From: CBDCYS01 sp965226245
Lineage (GTDB): Bacteria; Acidobacteriota; Terriglobia; Bryobacterales; UBA6623
Length of the DNA: 64,000 nucleotides
Direction: 5' to 3'
Assembly: GCA_965226245.1 (NCBI GenBank)
Contig: CBDDCL010000015.1
Span: 2,542,001-2,606,000 of the forward strand
Within the stretch, counting starts at the first letter, position 1. Each line of letters opens with the position of its first letter. The notes under the pieces were generated by a model, which had not been told where the DNA came from, made no database searches, and worked only from the letters and a program-made list of their open reading frames with translations. Below, one piece after another: positions 1 to 8,603 of this stretch. A program made the translations under genes and the position numbers.

Positions 1-1
1 C

Positions 2-682
2 GCCATCAGCGAGGCCATGCGCGACTGGGTCACGAACTTCGAGACCACGCACTACCTGCTGGGGTCCGTGCTAGGGCCCCATCCTTACCCCCGGATGGTG
101 CGCGATTTTCAGTCGGTCATCGGCCGCGAAGCGCGGCAACAGTTTCAAGAAGCGGCAACCGGCGCCCTGCCCGACGTGTTGATCGCCTGCGTGGGCGGCG
201 GCAGCAACTCGATCGGCTTGTTCCATCCCTTCCTCGGCGACGAGAGCGTGCAAATGGTGGGTGTGGAAGCGGGCGGACGGGGCCCTGAGCTGGGCGATCA
301 CGCGGCGCGTTTTTCGGGCGGCGGACCCGGCGTCCTGCACGGATCTTATTCTTATGTCCTGCAAGATGGAGACGGCCAGATCTCGCTGACCCATTCTGTT
401 TCAGCCGGGCTCGACTACGCTTCGATCGGCCCCGAGCATGCCTGGCTCAAAGAGACGGAACGGGTGGAGTATGTGTCTTGCTCCGACGAGGAAGCGCTCG
501 AGGCAGTGAAGCTGCTTTCACGGCTGGAAGGGATCATCCCGGCGCTAGAGTCGGCGCACGCGGTAGCTGAGGCCGCGAAACGCGCCCCCAACGCGAAAGG
601 AAGCACGATCCTGATCAACCTCTCCGGACGCGGCGACAAAGACATCGGTATTTTCCGCGAAAACATGCCGGACCTCGGGTAG
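2..682 (+). CDS. trpB: Tryptophan synthase beta chain (3' part)
   Basis: This is the C-terminal part of the PLP enzyme that condenses indole with serine in the last step of tryptophan synthesis; the cytosolic enzyme works as an alpha2-beta2 complex with TrpA. The reading frame is open from base 2, so the 5' end, including the PLP-binding lysine, lies outside the window. Visible signatures are the segment TTHYLLGSVLGPHPYP, the glycine-rich phosphate loop GGGSNSIG, EHAWL and the C-terminal INLSGRGDKD. trpA follows 84 bases downstream, the usual trpBA order, so the two are probably co-transcribed. The identification is secure. Confidence 0.97.
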   Translation, partial: AISEAMRDWVTNFETTHYLLGSVLGPHPYPRMVRDFQSVIGREARQQFQEAATGALPDVLIACVGGGSNSIGLFHPFLGDESVQMVGVEAGGRGPELGDHAARFSGGGPGVLHGSYSYVLQDGDGQISLTHSVSAGLDYASIGPEHAWLKETERVEYVSCSDEEALEAVKLLSRLEGIIPALESAHAVAEAAKRAPNAKGSTILINLSGRGDKDIGIFRENMPDLG

Positions 683-766
683 CCCCGAGCCGCGACCGTG
701 AGGGAGCGGTCACCCGCGATAAGGCCCGGATCCCAAGCCGAACAACAGTCAAGCCGAACAGCACAA

Positions 767-1579
767 ATGAGCCGCATCTCTCAAACCTTCGAGCGACTCC
801 AGCGGGAGCAGGCCCGCGGACTGATCATCTATCTGACCGCCGGGGACCCTCATCCCGATCGAACCGTGGATCTGATACTCGGCCTGGAGAAAGGCGGCGC
901 CGACATTATCGAGCTGGGCGTGCCCTTCTCCGATCCGATTGCCGACGGGCCGGTCATCCAGCGAGCGAGCGAACGCTCTCTGGCCGCCGGCACGACACTC
1001 CAATCCGTCCTGCGCATACTGAAGGATCTGCGCTCCCGATCCGAGATTCCGGTGGTGATCTTTAGCTACCTGAATCCAATCTTGCGGTACGGATTTGAAA
1101 GATTCGCCGCTGACGCCGCCGCCGCCGGCGCTGATGGAGCGTTGCTGACCGACCTGAACGTGGAAGAAGCAGGACCTTATTTGGAGGAAATGCGCCGCCA
1201 CGGGCTGGACTCGATCTTCCTTGTCTCACAGACGACGCGTGATGATCGGCTCAAGCAGCTGTCGCAATCCTCCAGTGGTTTCGTTTATCTTGTTTCAAGA
1301 GCCGGAGTCACCGGCGAGCAGCAATCTTTGTCAAACTACGCTGTCCCGCTGATTCAAAGGACCCGAGCGGTGACATCGCTGCCGCTGGCCGTCGGTTTCG
1401 GGTTGTCGACGAGGCAGCATATGCTCTCGTTGGCGCCTTACGTGGACGGCGCGGTCGTTGGCAGCGCCGTCGTTCGGCTCATCGCCAAGCACCAGGATGA
1501 ACCCGATCTGGCGGCTAGGCTCGCGGAATATTGTTCCGAGCTGAAGAGCGGCCTGATTCTCGGCGAAGACACGGACTGA
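767..1579 (+). CDS. trpA: Tryptophan synthase alpha chain
   Basis: TrpA cleaves indole-3-glycerol phosphate to indole and glyceraldehyde 3-phosphate and passes indole to TrpB. The frame can be opened at 698, but family alignment begins at the ATG at 767 (MSRISQTFERL), giving 270 aa, the normal TrpA length. The TIM-barrel signatures are present: YLTAGDP near residue 25, ELGVPFSDPIADGPVIQ with the catalytic Glu (about residue 50) and Asp, FSYLNPI, DGALLTDL, YLVSRAGVTGE and the phosphate-binding VGFGLS. It lies between trpB and a chorismate mutase gene, in an aromatic amino-acid operon. Confidence 0.96.
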   Translation: MSRISQTFERLQREQARGLIIYLTAGDPHPDRTVDLILGLEKGGADIIELGVPFSDPIADGPVIQRASERSLAAGTTLQSVLRILKDLRSRSEIPVVIFSYLNPILRYGFERFAADAAAAGADGALLTDLNVEEAGPYLEEMRRHGLDSIFLVSQTTRDDRLKQLSQSSSGFVYLVSRAGVTGEQQSLSNYAVPLIQRTRAVTSLPLAVGFGLSTRQHMLSLAPYVDGAVVGSAVVRLIAKHQDEPDLAARLAEYCSELKSGLILGEDTD

Positions 1580-1602
1580 CACCTGGAGTTGGAGTATTTT
1601 AC

Positions 1603-1929
1603 ATGGACGTTTCAGGCTGGCGCCGGCGAATCAACAAGGTGGATCGTCAGATCCTCGATCTGCTCAATGAGCGGGTCCGCTGCGTGCTGCGGCTGGCCCC
1701 ACTCAAGCGCCGCAACAACATCCCGGTTCATGAACCGCGGCGGGAAGAGGAGGTCCTGTCAAAGCTGCGTGAGCAGAACGAAGGTCCGCTCTCCGACGAA
1801 GCGGTGGGCCACATATTCGAGGCAGTTATGAAAGAAATGCGAGCCGTCCAAATGGGAAAAGAGCCTCAAGCGGAAGAGATTCACCCGGGCGATGCCGATG
1901 CGGCCCGGAATTCTTCTGAAGTCCGCTAA
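1603..1929 (+). CDS. Chorismate mutase (AroQ type)
   Basis: A 108-aa protein of the all-helical AroQ class that would convert chorismate to prephenate, the branch point to phenylalanine and tyrosine. Residues about 5-90 match the family: RRRINKVDRQILDLLNERV supplies the N-terminal helix with its active-site Arg, followed by an R-x7-K-like stretch (RLAPLKRRN), VHEPRREEEVL and the C-terminal helix with AVMKEMRAVQ. The start is the ATG at 1603, preceded by GGAGTTGGAG; a longer open frame begins at 1531 inside trpA but has no homology. The last 20 residues are a low-complexity acidic tail. It precedes tyrA, which uses prephenate. Confidence 0.9.
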   Translation: MDVSGWRRRINKVDRQILDLLNERVRCVLRLAPLKRRNNIPVHEPRREEEVLSKLREQNEGPLSDEAVGHIFEAVMKEMRAVQMGKEPQAEEIHPGDADAARNSSEVR

Positions 1930-1994
1930 CCGCGCGAACAATTAGCACCCGTTTCGGCGGACGCCACGCGATCGCTGACTGGCGGTCGCTCATC

Positions 1995-2837
1995 ATGCCT
2001 ATCCAAACTGTAGCCATCGTGGGAGTGGGCCTCATTGGAGGTTCGTTCGCGTTGGCCTTGCGGGCGAACGGCTTCTCCGGGAGAATTCTCGGTGTCAGCT
2101 CGGCTCGAACCCTGGACGCCGCTCTGAAGCGTGAAGTCATTGACGCTGGTCTTCCGATCACCGAAGCCGTTCCGCAAGCCGATCTGGTGTACTTGTCTCA
2201 GCCTATTTTGAGAATCCTGGACATTCTTCCGCGGGTTCGCGAACTGGCGAAACCTTCCGCGCTGGTGACCGACGCCGGCAGCACAAAAGGCCGAATCGTG
2301 GAACAGGCGGCCCGCTACTTTGACAAGAACCCCTGGTTTCTCGGCGGGCATCCGATGGCGGGTAAAGAGAAGCGCGGCGTCGAGCTGGCCGACCCCGATC
2401 TCTTCCAAAACGCTACTTACGTGCTCACCCCAACCGGCGGCACGCTGCCGGACGCCACGATCATCGGCGAGTTTGTGAGCTGGCTCGAGGCCATCGGATG
2501 CCGTGTTTCGGTGATGCCGCCGGACAACCACGACCGGGTCGTGGCCTGGACCTCGCATCTGCCTCAGTTGATCTCCACCGCGCTAGCCGCTTCGATCGCC
2601 GACAGCCTGGATGAGCAAGACAGCCGCGGAGTGGCGGGCCCGGCGCTGCGTGACATGACGCGGCTAGCCGAAAGCCCTTTCGACATATGGAAGGATATCT
2701 TGGGTACAAACCGGGCCAATGTCCGGCAAGTGCTCGATGCCTACATCCAGCGGCTGGAGCGGCTTCGTCAGGATGCCGGCGGATCTTTGACCGAGCGGGA
2801 GTTTGAGAAGGCAAGTATCTTTCGCAAGAATTTGTAA
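1995..2837 (+). CDS. tyrA: Prephenate dehydrogenase
   Basis: A 280-aa prephenate/arogenate dehydrogenase of the TyrA family, which makes 4-hydroxyphenylpyruvate or tyrosine by NAD(P)-dependent oxidative decarboxylation. The N-terminal Rossmann fold is marked by VGVGLIGGSFALALR (residues about 9-23). Further signatures are TDAGSTKG, the conserved GGHPMAGKEKRGVE with the substrate-binding His, and the helical C-terminal dimerisation domain (DNHDRVVAWTSHLPQLI). Length is normal for the monofunctional enzyme, and no ACT domain is present. It lies 65 bases after the chorismate mutase gene, so the two consecutive steps are encoded side by side. Confidence 0.95.
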   Translation: MPIQTVAIVGVGLIGGSFALALRANGFSGRILGVSSARTLDAALKREVIDAGLPITEAVPQADLVYLSQPILRILDILPRVRELAKPSALVTDAGSTKGRIVEQAARYFDKNPWFLGGHPMAGKEKRGVELADPDLFQNATYVLTPTGGTLPDATIIGEFVSWLEAIGCRVSVMPPDNHDRVVAWTSHLPQLISTALAASIADSLDEQDSRGVAGPALRDMTRLAESPFDIWKDILGTNRANVRQVLDAYIQRLERLRQDAGGSLTEREFEKASIFRKNL

Positions 2838-2896
2838 CGAAAAGCTACTTTTTTGTATACTGTAGCGTTCGATTCTGCTATTCTGTATGCGAAATT

Positions 2897-3608
2897 ATGA
2901 TGTCCTCCCAAAATTTAACGACCCAGACCGATGGCGCCGGGGTTGCTGAGCAGCTTTCCGGTCTCAAAGAAGCGATTGCGTTATCCGACCTGCAGCGTGG
3001 CACGTTGCTGTACGTTCCCGGTGACACCGCGGATCGATTGTTCTTCCTGATTTCAGGCCGAGTCAAGATCTCGGCGCCTTCACGCGGCGGAAAACAGTGC
3101 ATCCTTCGTGGCACGTTGCTGTAAGCCGGGTACGGCCGAGGTGATTGAGAAAGCCTCGGTGAGCGTGATTCCGGGCGAAGCGGCTTGCTCTTATGCCGAG
3201 TCGCACCCGGAATTCTGGAAGTCTTATTCTCAGCAGCTTGGCGGCCGGGTACGGGATCTCGAAGAGCAAGTGCAGTGGGTCACATTCCTGGAAGTCGAGC
3301 AGCGAATCGCTCGCTTGCTGCTGCGTTGGGGCGAATCCCATCCTTCCGGCACGGTCGGCAGGATGCAGCTCCATCTTTCTCAACGGGACGTTGCCGGTCT
3401 TGTGGGCGCTACCCGTGAGACAACGTCCGCCGCGCTCAATCGGCTGCGGCGTGACGGATGTCTTTCGATCGGCAGGCGGCGTTTGGTGGTTGAGTCCGTG
3501 GATAGGCTGGCCCGCCATACAGGGGAGCCCCCGGATCCGCCGGTCGCGCCGGATCGTCCCGGCGTTGCCGACCCGGAGCGGACCCGCGAACACTCCGCGG
3601 GCCGCTAA
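2897..3608 (+). pseudogene. Crp/Fnr-type transcription regulator, broken
   Basis: Two fragments of one cyclic-nucleotide-binding-domain regulator lie in different frames. The first, from ATG 2897, holds the start of the cNMP beta-roll (LLYVPGDTADRLFFLISGRVKI) and ends at 3124. The second, to 3608, holds the end of the effector domain (ESHPEFW), the dimerisation helix and a Crp-type helix-turn-helix (LSQRDVAGLVGATRETTSAA). The middle of the beta-roll, roughly 20 residues that normally include the effector pocket, is missing at the junction, and a frame change occurs there. The junction carries a 17-base copy of sequence found 111 bases upstream. The protein is very probably non-functional unless the sequence is misassembled here. 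Confidence 0.85.
2996..3123 (+). repeat. 17-bp direct repeat pair at the crp lesion
   Basis: The 17-mer CGTGGCACGTTGCTGTA occurs at 2996-3012, in its proper coding place (RGTLLY), and again at 3107-3123, exactly where the regulator loses homology and frame. The second copy replaces the missing effector-pocket codons. This looks like a templated deletion/insertion or an assembly fault. Confidence 0.85.
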
Positions 3609-3667
3609 ATTACCCCAAAGTCTAGCCTGAGCTTGCCGCCAAGCCGACGGTTCCGCGAGCTTTTGCT

Positions 3668-4747
3668 TCAACGCAACCAATTGTCTAGATTCGCTGTCAC
3701 GAGCGCGTCGTCGTTGAGGTGCGGGTAGGCGGCACGGACACGCTCGATTTCGGCGGCTTGTCCCGGACTCAGGGTTTCTTTGGGATTGAGGCACCAGCGG
3801 CCTTCGAGCAAGCCCTGCCGGCGCAGAATCTCATGAATGCCGGGAATGCAACCGGCGAAACCGTGAGCGGGGTCAAAGACGGCTGCGTTGACGTCGGTGA
3901 CCTGCGCCCCGAGCGTGAGCATCCACGGTGGGATCGGGATCTTCTGTTCGGCAATGATTCGGCGGCATTCGAGCCAGTAGCCGACCGCGCGCCGGGTCCA
4001 GAATGCCCAATGGCCGAGCAGGCCGCCGGCGATCGTGACGGTAGCGGCTTTCTTGTCTTCGGAAAAGCGGAATTTCGTCAGCAGGTCGGCGATGATGTTG
4101 TCGTCATTGCCGGTGTAGAGTGCGATCTCGCCGGCGCGGCCGGACTCGGCGACTGCGCGAACGACGTCTTGGGTCTGATAGCGGTTGAACGGCGCGATCT
4201 TGATGGCAACGATGTTGTCGATCTCAACCACGCGGCGCCAAAAATCGTAGCCCAGGATGCGGCCACCTACCGAAGGCTGCAAGTAAAACCCGAAGACGGG
4301 GATGACCTCCGCGACCGCGCGCAGGTGCTCGACAAGCTTGGGGGTCGTCGCTCGGCGAAGGGCTCCTAAACTGACCAGGCCGGCGTGGTAGCCGAGATCG
4401 GCCGCCAGCGCCGCTTCCCGGACGGCTTGCTTGGCGCGGCCGCAGATTCCGGCAATGCGAATCATCGGCGGGCCTTTTCGCGGCGGGTGGGTATCCAGTG
4501 TCTCGGCGGCCAGCTCGAGGACCGGCCGCAGCAGACCGGTTTTCGGATCGTGAATCTCGAACTGCGTGGTGTGAACGCCGACCGCGACACCGCCGGCTCC
4601 AGCGGCGATGTAGTAGCGGGTCAGAGCGCGCTGGCGGCGCTCGTCGAGTTTGCGCCGGCGGTTGAGAGCAAGCGGGTGGGCGGGAATGACGGCCCCTTCC
4701 CGCAGGTGTTTGAGGATCTTGCGGGGTGGTGTTGGTGGTTGGGACAT
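3668..4747 (-). CDS. Dihydrodipicolinate synthase/N-acetylneuraminate lyase family protein
   Basis: A 359-aa class I aldolase-fold protein of the DapA superfamily. The start chosen is the ATG at 4747 (MSQPPTPPRKILKHLREGAVI); the frame extends upstream to 4816 without homology. The pattern REGAVIPAHPLAL...RYYIAAGAGGVAVGVHTTQFEI replaces the usual 'TPF...DGLVVGGTTGE' loop, and NIVAIKIAPFNR supplies the likely Schiff-base lysine. The canonical YN(V/I)P tyrosine motif is not visible, so lysine biosynthesis is unlikely; divergent members like this are usually annotated only to family level. The substrate is unknown. The gene is on the minus strand downstream of a similarly oriented SDR gene, with an 181-base gap. 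Confidence 0.8.
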   Translation of the reverse strand: MSQPPTPPRKILKHLREGAVIPAHPLALNRRRKLDERRQRALTRYYIAAGAGGVAVGVHTTQFEIHDPKTGLLRPVLELAAETLDTHPPRKGPPMIRIAGICGRAKQAVREAALAADLGYHAGLVSLGALRRATTPKLVEHLRAVAEVIPVFGFYLQPSVGGRILGYDFWRRVVEIDNIVAIKIAPFNRYQTQDVVRAVAESGRAGEIALYTGNDDNIIADLLTKFRFSEDKKAATVTIAGGLLGHWAFWTRRAVGYWLECRRIIAEQKIPIPPWMLTLGAQVTDVNAAVFDPAHGFAGCIPGIHEILRRQGLLEGRWCLNPKETLSPGQAAEIERVRAAYPHLNDDALVTANLDNWLR

Positions 4748-4928
4748 GTTTCCGTTGTTCCGTTCTCCGTTGAGCCGTTGAGCCGTTTTGCTTCGCAGTC
4801 CTAGCGAACGATCCACACATGCCGATGGGTTCTGAGGCGTCAGGGCCGAGGGTCCAACAAGCCGATAGCGTCGGCGACATCGGGGGGGGCTCCGGCGATG
4901 GAGGAGTGCTCCAGATCAGCGACTCTTG

Positions 4929-5945
4929 TCAAAAGGCTCCCTTGCGTTCCTCGTAGTGCGTCGGCTTGCCCAGGCTCGCCCCTCCACTCTGAACCCAAGA
5001 TGCGATGTCTTCGATTATTTGATCGAGTGCAACCTCGGGCGGGCCGAACATCCGTTCGCACTGTGCGGCGTTGCTGAGAAGCGCGGTTGGGGCCTCGTCG
5101 CCTTCCAGGACGGGATCGACTCCGAAGACCGCTCCGAAACGAGCGGCGACCGAGCGAACTGATATCGCTCCGGCTCCAGTCAGGTTGAGCACAAACGGCG
5201 GCGTGGAGCAGTGGTCGAAACAGCGCAGAACCACCGAGTTGGCGTCGCGCTGCCAGATGACGTTGGCATATCCCATGGAGAGGTTGATGGGCTTGCGATG
5301 GTAGACCTGGTCCGCTATGTCGCGCAAGACGCCGTAGCGCAACTCGATGGCGTAATTCAACCGCAGGATCGTCAGAGGAATATTATCGCGTCGCGAGAAA
5401 TACTCCAGCACTCGCTCGCGTCCGAGGGCCGACTGCGCGTATTCCCCGACCGGCCCGACAGGATCCGTTTCCGCGGGCCCCTTGCTGTCTACGGGCCAAA
5501 AGGGATAGACGTTCCCGCTTGACAGTGCGACGATTCGCGACCGCGAGAAACGTTCCGCCAACAAAGCCGGCGCGTACACATTGGTCGCCCACGTCATCTC
5601 GGGATGATCCCCGGAGCCGAACTTGTAGCCAACCATGAAGACAACGTTTGGGCAGTCCGGCAGGGCTTCGACGTCCTTGCGGCGGAGAACGTCGCAACGA
5701 ATGGTAGAGATACCCTGCTGTTCCAGCGAGTCGCGAAGGCCGGGAGTCGAAAAGCGCGCGACTCCAATGACTTTCTTTGGCGTGCCGGCCTCATTACCGG
5801 CGCGCTTCGCCAACGCGGCGAGGCTCGGTCCCATCTTGCCGCCGACCCCGACAATCATCAAATCGCCCGACAGGGACTCCATGGCGGTGACGTCGGCGGC
5901 GGCCGGCCGCGAAAGCGCCTCGTCTAGCTCCCGCTCGCTATTCAT
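4929..5945 (-). CDS. NAD(P)-dependent epimerase/dehydratase-like SDR protein
   Basis: A 338-aa extended short-chain dehydrogenase/reductase-fold protein. A dinucleotide-binding GVGGKMG motif lies near residue 33, followed by NVVFMVGYKFG, TNVYAPALLAERF and SSGNVYPFWP, typical of UDP-sugar epimerase-like proteins. The expected catalytic YxxxK is represented by EYAQSALGRE: the tyrosine is present, but the lysine position holds alanine. It may therefore bind nucleotide without classical SDR catalysis, or use another residue. It precedes the DHDPS-family gene on the same strand and probably belongs to the same transcription unit. The substrate cannot be named. Confidence 0.75.
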   Translation of the reverse strand: MNSERELDEALSRPAAADVTAMESLSGDLMIVGVGGKMGPSLAALAKRAGNEAGTPKKVIGVARFSTPGLRDSLEQQGISTIRCDVLRRKDVEALPDCPNVVFMVGYKFGSGDHPEMTWATNVYAPALLAERFSRSRIVALSSGNVYPFWPVDSKGPAETDPVGPVGEYAQSALGRERVLEYFSRRDNIPLTILRLNYAIELRYGVLRDIADQVYHRKPINLSMGYANVIWQRDANSVVLRCFDHCSTPPFVLNLTGAGAISVRSVAARFGAVFGVDPVLEGDEAPTALLSNAAQCERMFGPPEVALDQIIEDIASWVQSGGASLGKPTHYEERKGAF

Positions 5946-5987
5946 TGGCTGTGCGAAGTTTCGAGAGGCAACGCCGGCGCCCTCACG

Positions 5988-6114
5988 CGGATGAGGCGCG
6001 TCGAAGCAGCTAACCGCTCCCTGACGGTCGTGGCTCCGAATCTGGTTCCCGAATTTTTTGCCGCGTTTGTTGCGAACTTCATGATGCAGGTACTATACGA
6101 TGCAGGTACTAATG
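5988..6114 (+). repeat. Dispersed repeat, copy A, with duplicated promoter-like box
   Basis: Bases 5988-6096 match the reverse complement of 34561-34667 over about 110 bases, with only scattered differences. Shared blocks include GATGAGGCGCGTCGAAGC, TGGTTCCCGAATTTT and AGGTACTA. The 3' end carries a 16-base tandem duplication of GATGCAGGTACTATAC (6083-6098, then 6099-6114 imperfect). In the other copy this part is a TTGACA/GTACTA promoter-like element. Here the -35 equivalent is degraded to TTGTTG or TTGCGA. Confidence 0.75.
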
Positions 6115-6930
6115 GTGGCGGTCGAGTTCCTCGGGAAAGAGGGCGAAACCTGCGGGCGGCGGCAGAAAACCGCGGATCAAGTTCAAGCGCTTCCGGATAT
6201 TCGGACTGGCGAGCTGCCGGGGGCCGGGCTCCAGATCGATATCGCAGCAAAGACCGTGCATATAAAGAGTGAGCGTGTCGTCGAGCGCTTGGCTTAGGTA
6301 GTTCCGCAGTATTGCGCTGTTCTTCGTTGGATTCGATTGCCGGCGCACGAGTTCCTCTTTGAGTTGCCAGCTCCTTTCGTCGATTTCTCCATGGGCGCCC
6401 TTGGAGAGTTCCTGGCGCACGAGGTCGGCGAATCCATCCAGCGATACTTGTTCCAGTTTGTTGCGAACGAGCGATGACAGAGCATTGTAGAAGCTGTAGT
6501 GGCAGTCCGCGACGTCCTCATCACTGATCGACACGAACAGAAAGGTTTCGCTTCCGTCAACGAGGGTCGTTGAGAAGAGTTGCCGGCGTCTTGCCGGCCG
6601 CTTGAACGTTACGAATCGTCCCGATTCTTCGGGGACGTTGCGCGCGACGGACTTCCTCTGGTCGCCGTTTTCGCTTCTTTTCGCGGCCTTAGCGGCCCGG
6701 CCATTCCGGGCAGCGTCTTCAAGAAAAGGGACCAACACAACAGCGACACCCGAGAGCAAGTTGCTGACCGCCGGGGGCACGGCCGCAATCGGGTCATGGA
6801 GCAGCCGCTTGAGGGCGGATTCGTCGAGCGGCGTGACACTGAAATAGCTAAACAGGCTGTTCAGGGGAATCATCTGCGATCTGCATTGATCCACAAAGGA
6901 CTCCAGCGATATTTTCGGACTGGCGCGCAT
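6109..6930 (-). CDS. Hypothetical protein
   Basis: A 273-aa soluble protein of unknown function; the start taken is the ATG at 6930 (MRASPKISLESFVDQC), although the frame is open to 7026 and would then overlap the upstream membrane-protein gene. It has no signal peptide or membrane segment. There is a basic, low-complexity stretch near residues 95-120 (RAAKAAKRSENGDQRKS) and a helical C-terminal half. No catalytic motif is recognised. The neighbouring upstream minus-strand gene ends 24 bases before this start, which suggests co-transcription. Its 3' end runs into the dispersed repeat at 5988-6114, so the C-terminus could have been altered. Confidence 0.55.
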   Translation of the reverse strand: MRASPKISLESFVDQCRSQMIPLNSLFSYFSVTPLDESALKRLLHDPIAAVPPAVSNLLSGVAVVLVPFLEDAARNGRAAKAAKRSENGDQRKSVARNVPEESGRFVTFKRPARRRQLFSTTLVDGSETFLFVSISDEDVADCHYSFYNALSSLVRNKLEQVSLDGFADLVRQELSKGAHGEIDERSWQLKEELVRRQSNPTKNSAILRNYLSQALDDTLTLYMHGLCCDIDLEPGPRQLASPNIRKRLNLIRGFLPPPAGFALFPEELDRHH

Positions 6931-6953
6931 TGACACTCTTTTGCAACACAATT

Positions 6954-7823
6954 TTAGCAGATGGGGCTTCGAGATCCGTGCGCGGGTATGCCATCGGCTT
7001 GCCCTTGACGGATTCCCCGCAACCACCGCGACGGAAAATGCCGGCGGATTTCCTGATAGCCGCGAGGCTCCCCTTTCTCCATCCGCAGCTTGCCGAGAAT
7101 CTGCCCGCTGATCCTGTCATCGCCGTAGGTGAACTTTGCATAGATCTCTTTGGATTGCCAGAAAGAGACGCGGCGGCAGTAGAGCTCCTCAACCGAGGCG
7201 GGAGGCGCAAAGCCGAAGGTCTGCTCAAAACCTCCCCGGGCCCATTCCGTGTCGGGACCTTCCCGCAACGAAAACGGCCAGGGCTGAAAAACCGCGGCGG
7301 CAAGCACGATGACGGCCGCCGAACCAGCCCAGGACACATGCGTGATCAAGCGGGACGCCCACACGGTTTCGCTCTCTCGAAAAACGGCGGCGTCCGGCTG
7401 GTCCTTGATGAGAACGTGAATCAGCCCCGCCGTCCCGGGGATCCCGAAAAAGAGATACGGCATGGAAAACGCCAAGACCACGAAAAAGAATTTGCCGGAT
7501 ATGTCAAGAGACATGAACACCAAGGAAAGCGCGGTCACTCCGACGACTGCGCTGCGAAAGGCGTGGAGCTGGAACGCCCAACGGGTCTTGTTGTTCAAAG
7601 GCCGGTTCAATCCGCGCCAGAACCCGGGCGCCGTGCCAAGCATGAATACCGCCGTCACGAGCGGAATGAAACTTAGAATGAAAGAGAGATACTCCCCGCG
7701 AACGGCGAACGCGCCGGCTACCGCGAGCGTCAGCAAAACCGCTGCAGCGGGCAAAGCGAACTTCAGCATCCTTGTCTTTGTGATCGGCAAAAGCGGTTTG
7801 CACCTAGCCCCAATACTGTTCAT
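6954..7823 (-). CDS. Hypothetical integral membrane protein
   Basis: An unrecognised 289-aa protein with four to six hydrophobic segments in its first two thirds (for example MLKFALPAAAVLLTLAV, YLSFILSFIPLVTAVFML, FFFVVLAFSMPYLFFG and AAVIVLAAAVFQPW), followed by a soluble C-terminal domain of about 85 residues. Two starts are possible, 7823 (MNSIGARC) and 7769 (MLKFALPA); neither has a convincing ribosome-binding site. The last 15 codons overlap the longest possible frame of the next gene. Function unknown. Confidence 0.55.
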   Translation of the reverse strand: MNSIGARCKPLLPITKTRMLKFALPAAAVLLTLAVAGAFAVRGEYLSFILSFIPLVTAVFMLGTAPGFWRGLNRPLNNKTRWAFQLHAFRSAVVGVTALSLVFMSLDISGKFFFVVLAFSMPYLFFGIPGTAGLIHVLIKDQPDAAVFRESETVWASRLITHVSWAGSAAVIVLAAAVFQPWPFSLREGPDTEWARGGFEQTFGFAPPASVEELYCRRVSFWQSKEIYAKFTYGDDRISGQILGKLRMEKGEPRGYQEIRRHFPSRWLRGIRQGQADGIPAHGSRSPIC

Positions 7824-8316
7824 TTAGCAGTTCCGCACGGAGGGTTTTGGTTCGATGGCACGTGCTCTTGTATCGGGCAGCAACGAACGAACGCCTCACA
7901 GAGCTTTGTTGCAGAGGCGTAAGCATGCGGTTGTTCTCCTGCGCCCCGACCGCGGACTTCCGTCCGCGGCTCTGTCCGGCCGTCTGAAATTTCCTGCCAC
8001 AATCGGAAACGATTTGACTATACGGATACTAAGTGGACAGTATTGCACCTAGCTAGTTTGCGGCGCAAAAAGGCGGGGTTAAGTCCTGAGCTGTGAGCGG
8101 AGAGGTTAGCTAGCCCCACCTAGCCCACACTAGCTATCCGCGCCGCGAAGCGCATTGGCTTCAAAAGGCCAACACACCGGGGGCGGATCCCTGATCGCTC
8201 ACGGAAACTGCTTCCAGTCTAGAACGCGGGCGTGGCATCACTGAAACATAAACGCCGCGAAATGTTGTTTGGGGCAGCATTTCACGTGACAAGCCCCGGT
8301 ACAATGGATACGAGAG
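7824..8316. other. Intergenic region with hairpin
   Basis: No gene was found. It contains the 20-base perfect hairpin at 7950-7969 and a GCTAG-rich tract at 8046-8142 (CTAGCTAG, GTTAGCTAGC, CACTAGCTA). It is a possible promoter area for the small gene starting near 8317, but no clear -35/-10 pair was identified. Confidence 0.5.
7950..7969. repeat. Hairpin element, copy 1
   Basis: CCGCGGAC-TTCC-GTCCGCGG forms a perfect 8-bp stem with a TTCC loop, followed by CTCTGTCCGGCCGTCTGAA. A second copy at 25573-25592 keeps the core stem, the loop and the downstream CTCTG.CCGGCCGT.TGAA. Its outermost pair is changed from C-G to G-C, so pairing is preserved. This fits a REP-like dispersed element or a structured RNA piece. 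Confidence 0.7.
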
Positions 8317-8544
8317 GTGGAATTGGAGATCGACGCTAACCTGGCCGCGCAAGCACTCGAGCAGGCGCTGGCTCAGTTTCCGCAGTTTCAGAAATACGGC
8401 CCCACCCTGGAGTGGCGGCCGCTGATCAAAGGCGGCGCTTTCGTGGTGTCTTACGACGAACACCCACCCCGAGAGACGCCGAACACTTGGGATTTTCAGA
8501 ACGCCTTCGCAAAAGGTTACAAGCAGCTTGCAGGAGTAAGCTAA
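8317..8544 (+). CDS. Small hypothetical protein
   Basis: A 75-aa acidic soluble protein (from GTG 8317) or 73 aa if the TTG at 8323 is used; the latter has AGAGG at a suitable distance. The sequence is regular and helix-rich at the N-terminus (ANLAAQALEQALAQFPQF), with a mixed C-terminal half (WRPLIKGGAFVVSYDEHPP). It has no known motif. It lies 59 bases ahead of the TPR gene on the same strand, which supports a real gene, but function is unknown. Confidence 0.5.
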   Translation: MELEIDANLAAQALEQALAQFPQFQKYGPTLEWRPLIKGGAFVVSYDEHPPRETPNTWDFQNAFAKGYKQLAGVS

Positions 8545-8603
8545 GATCAAAGTAGTGTCGCGCGGCGGGACCTTCACTCCTCGCGGCGGATCGGATAACC
8601 ACG

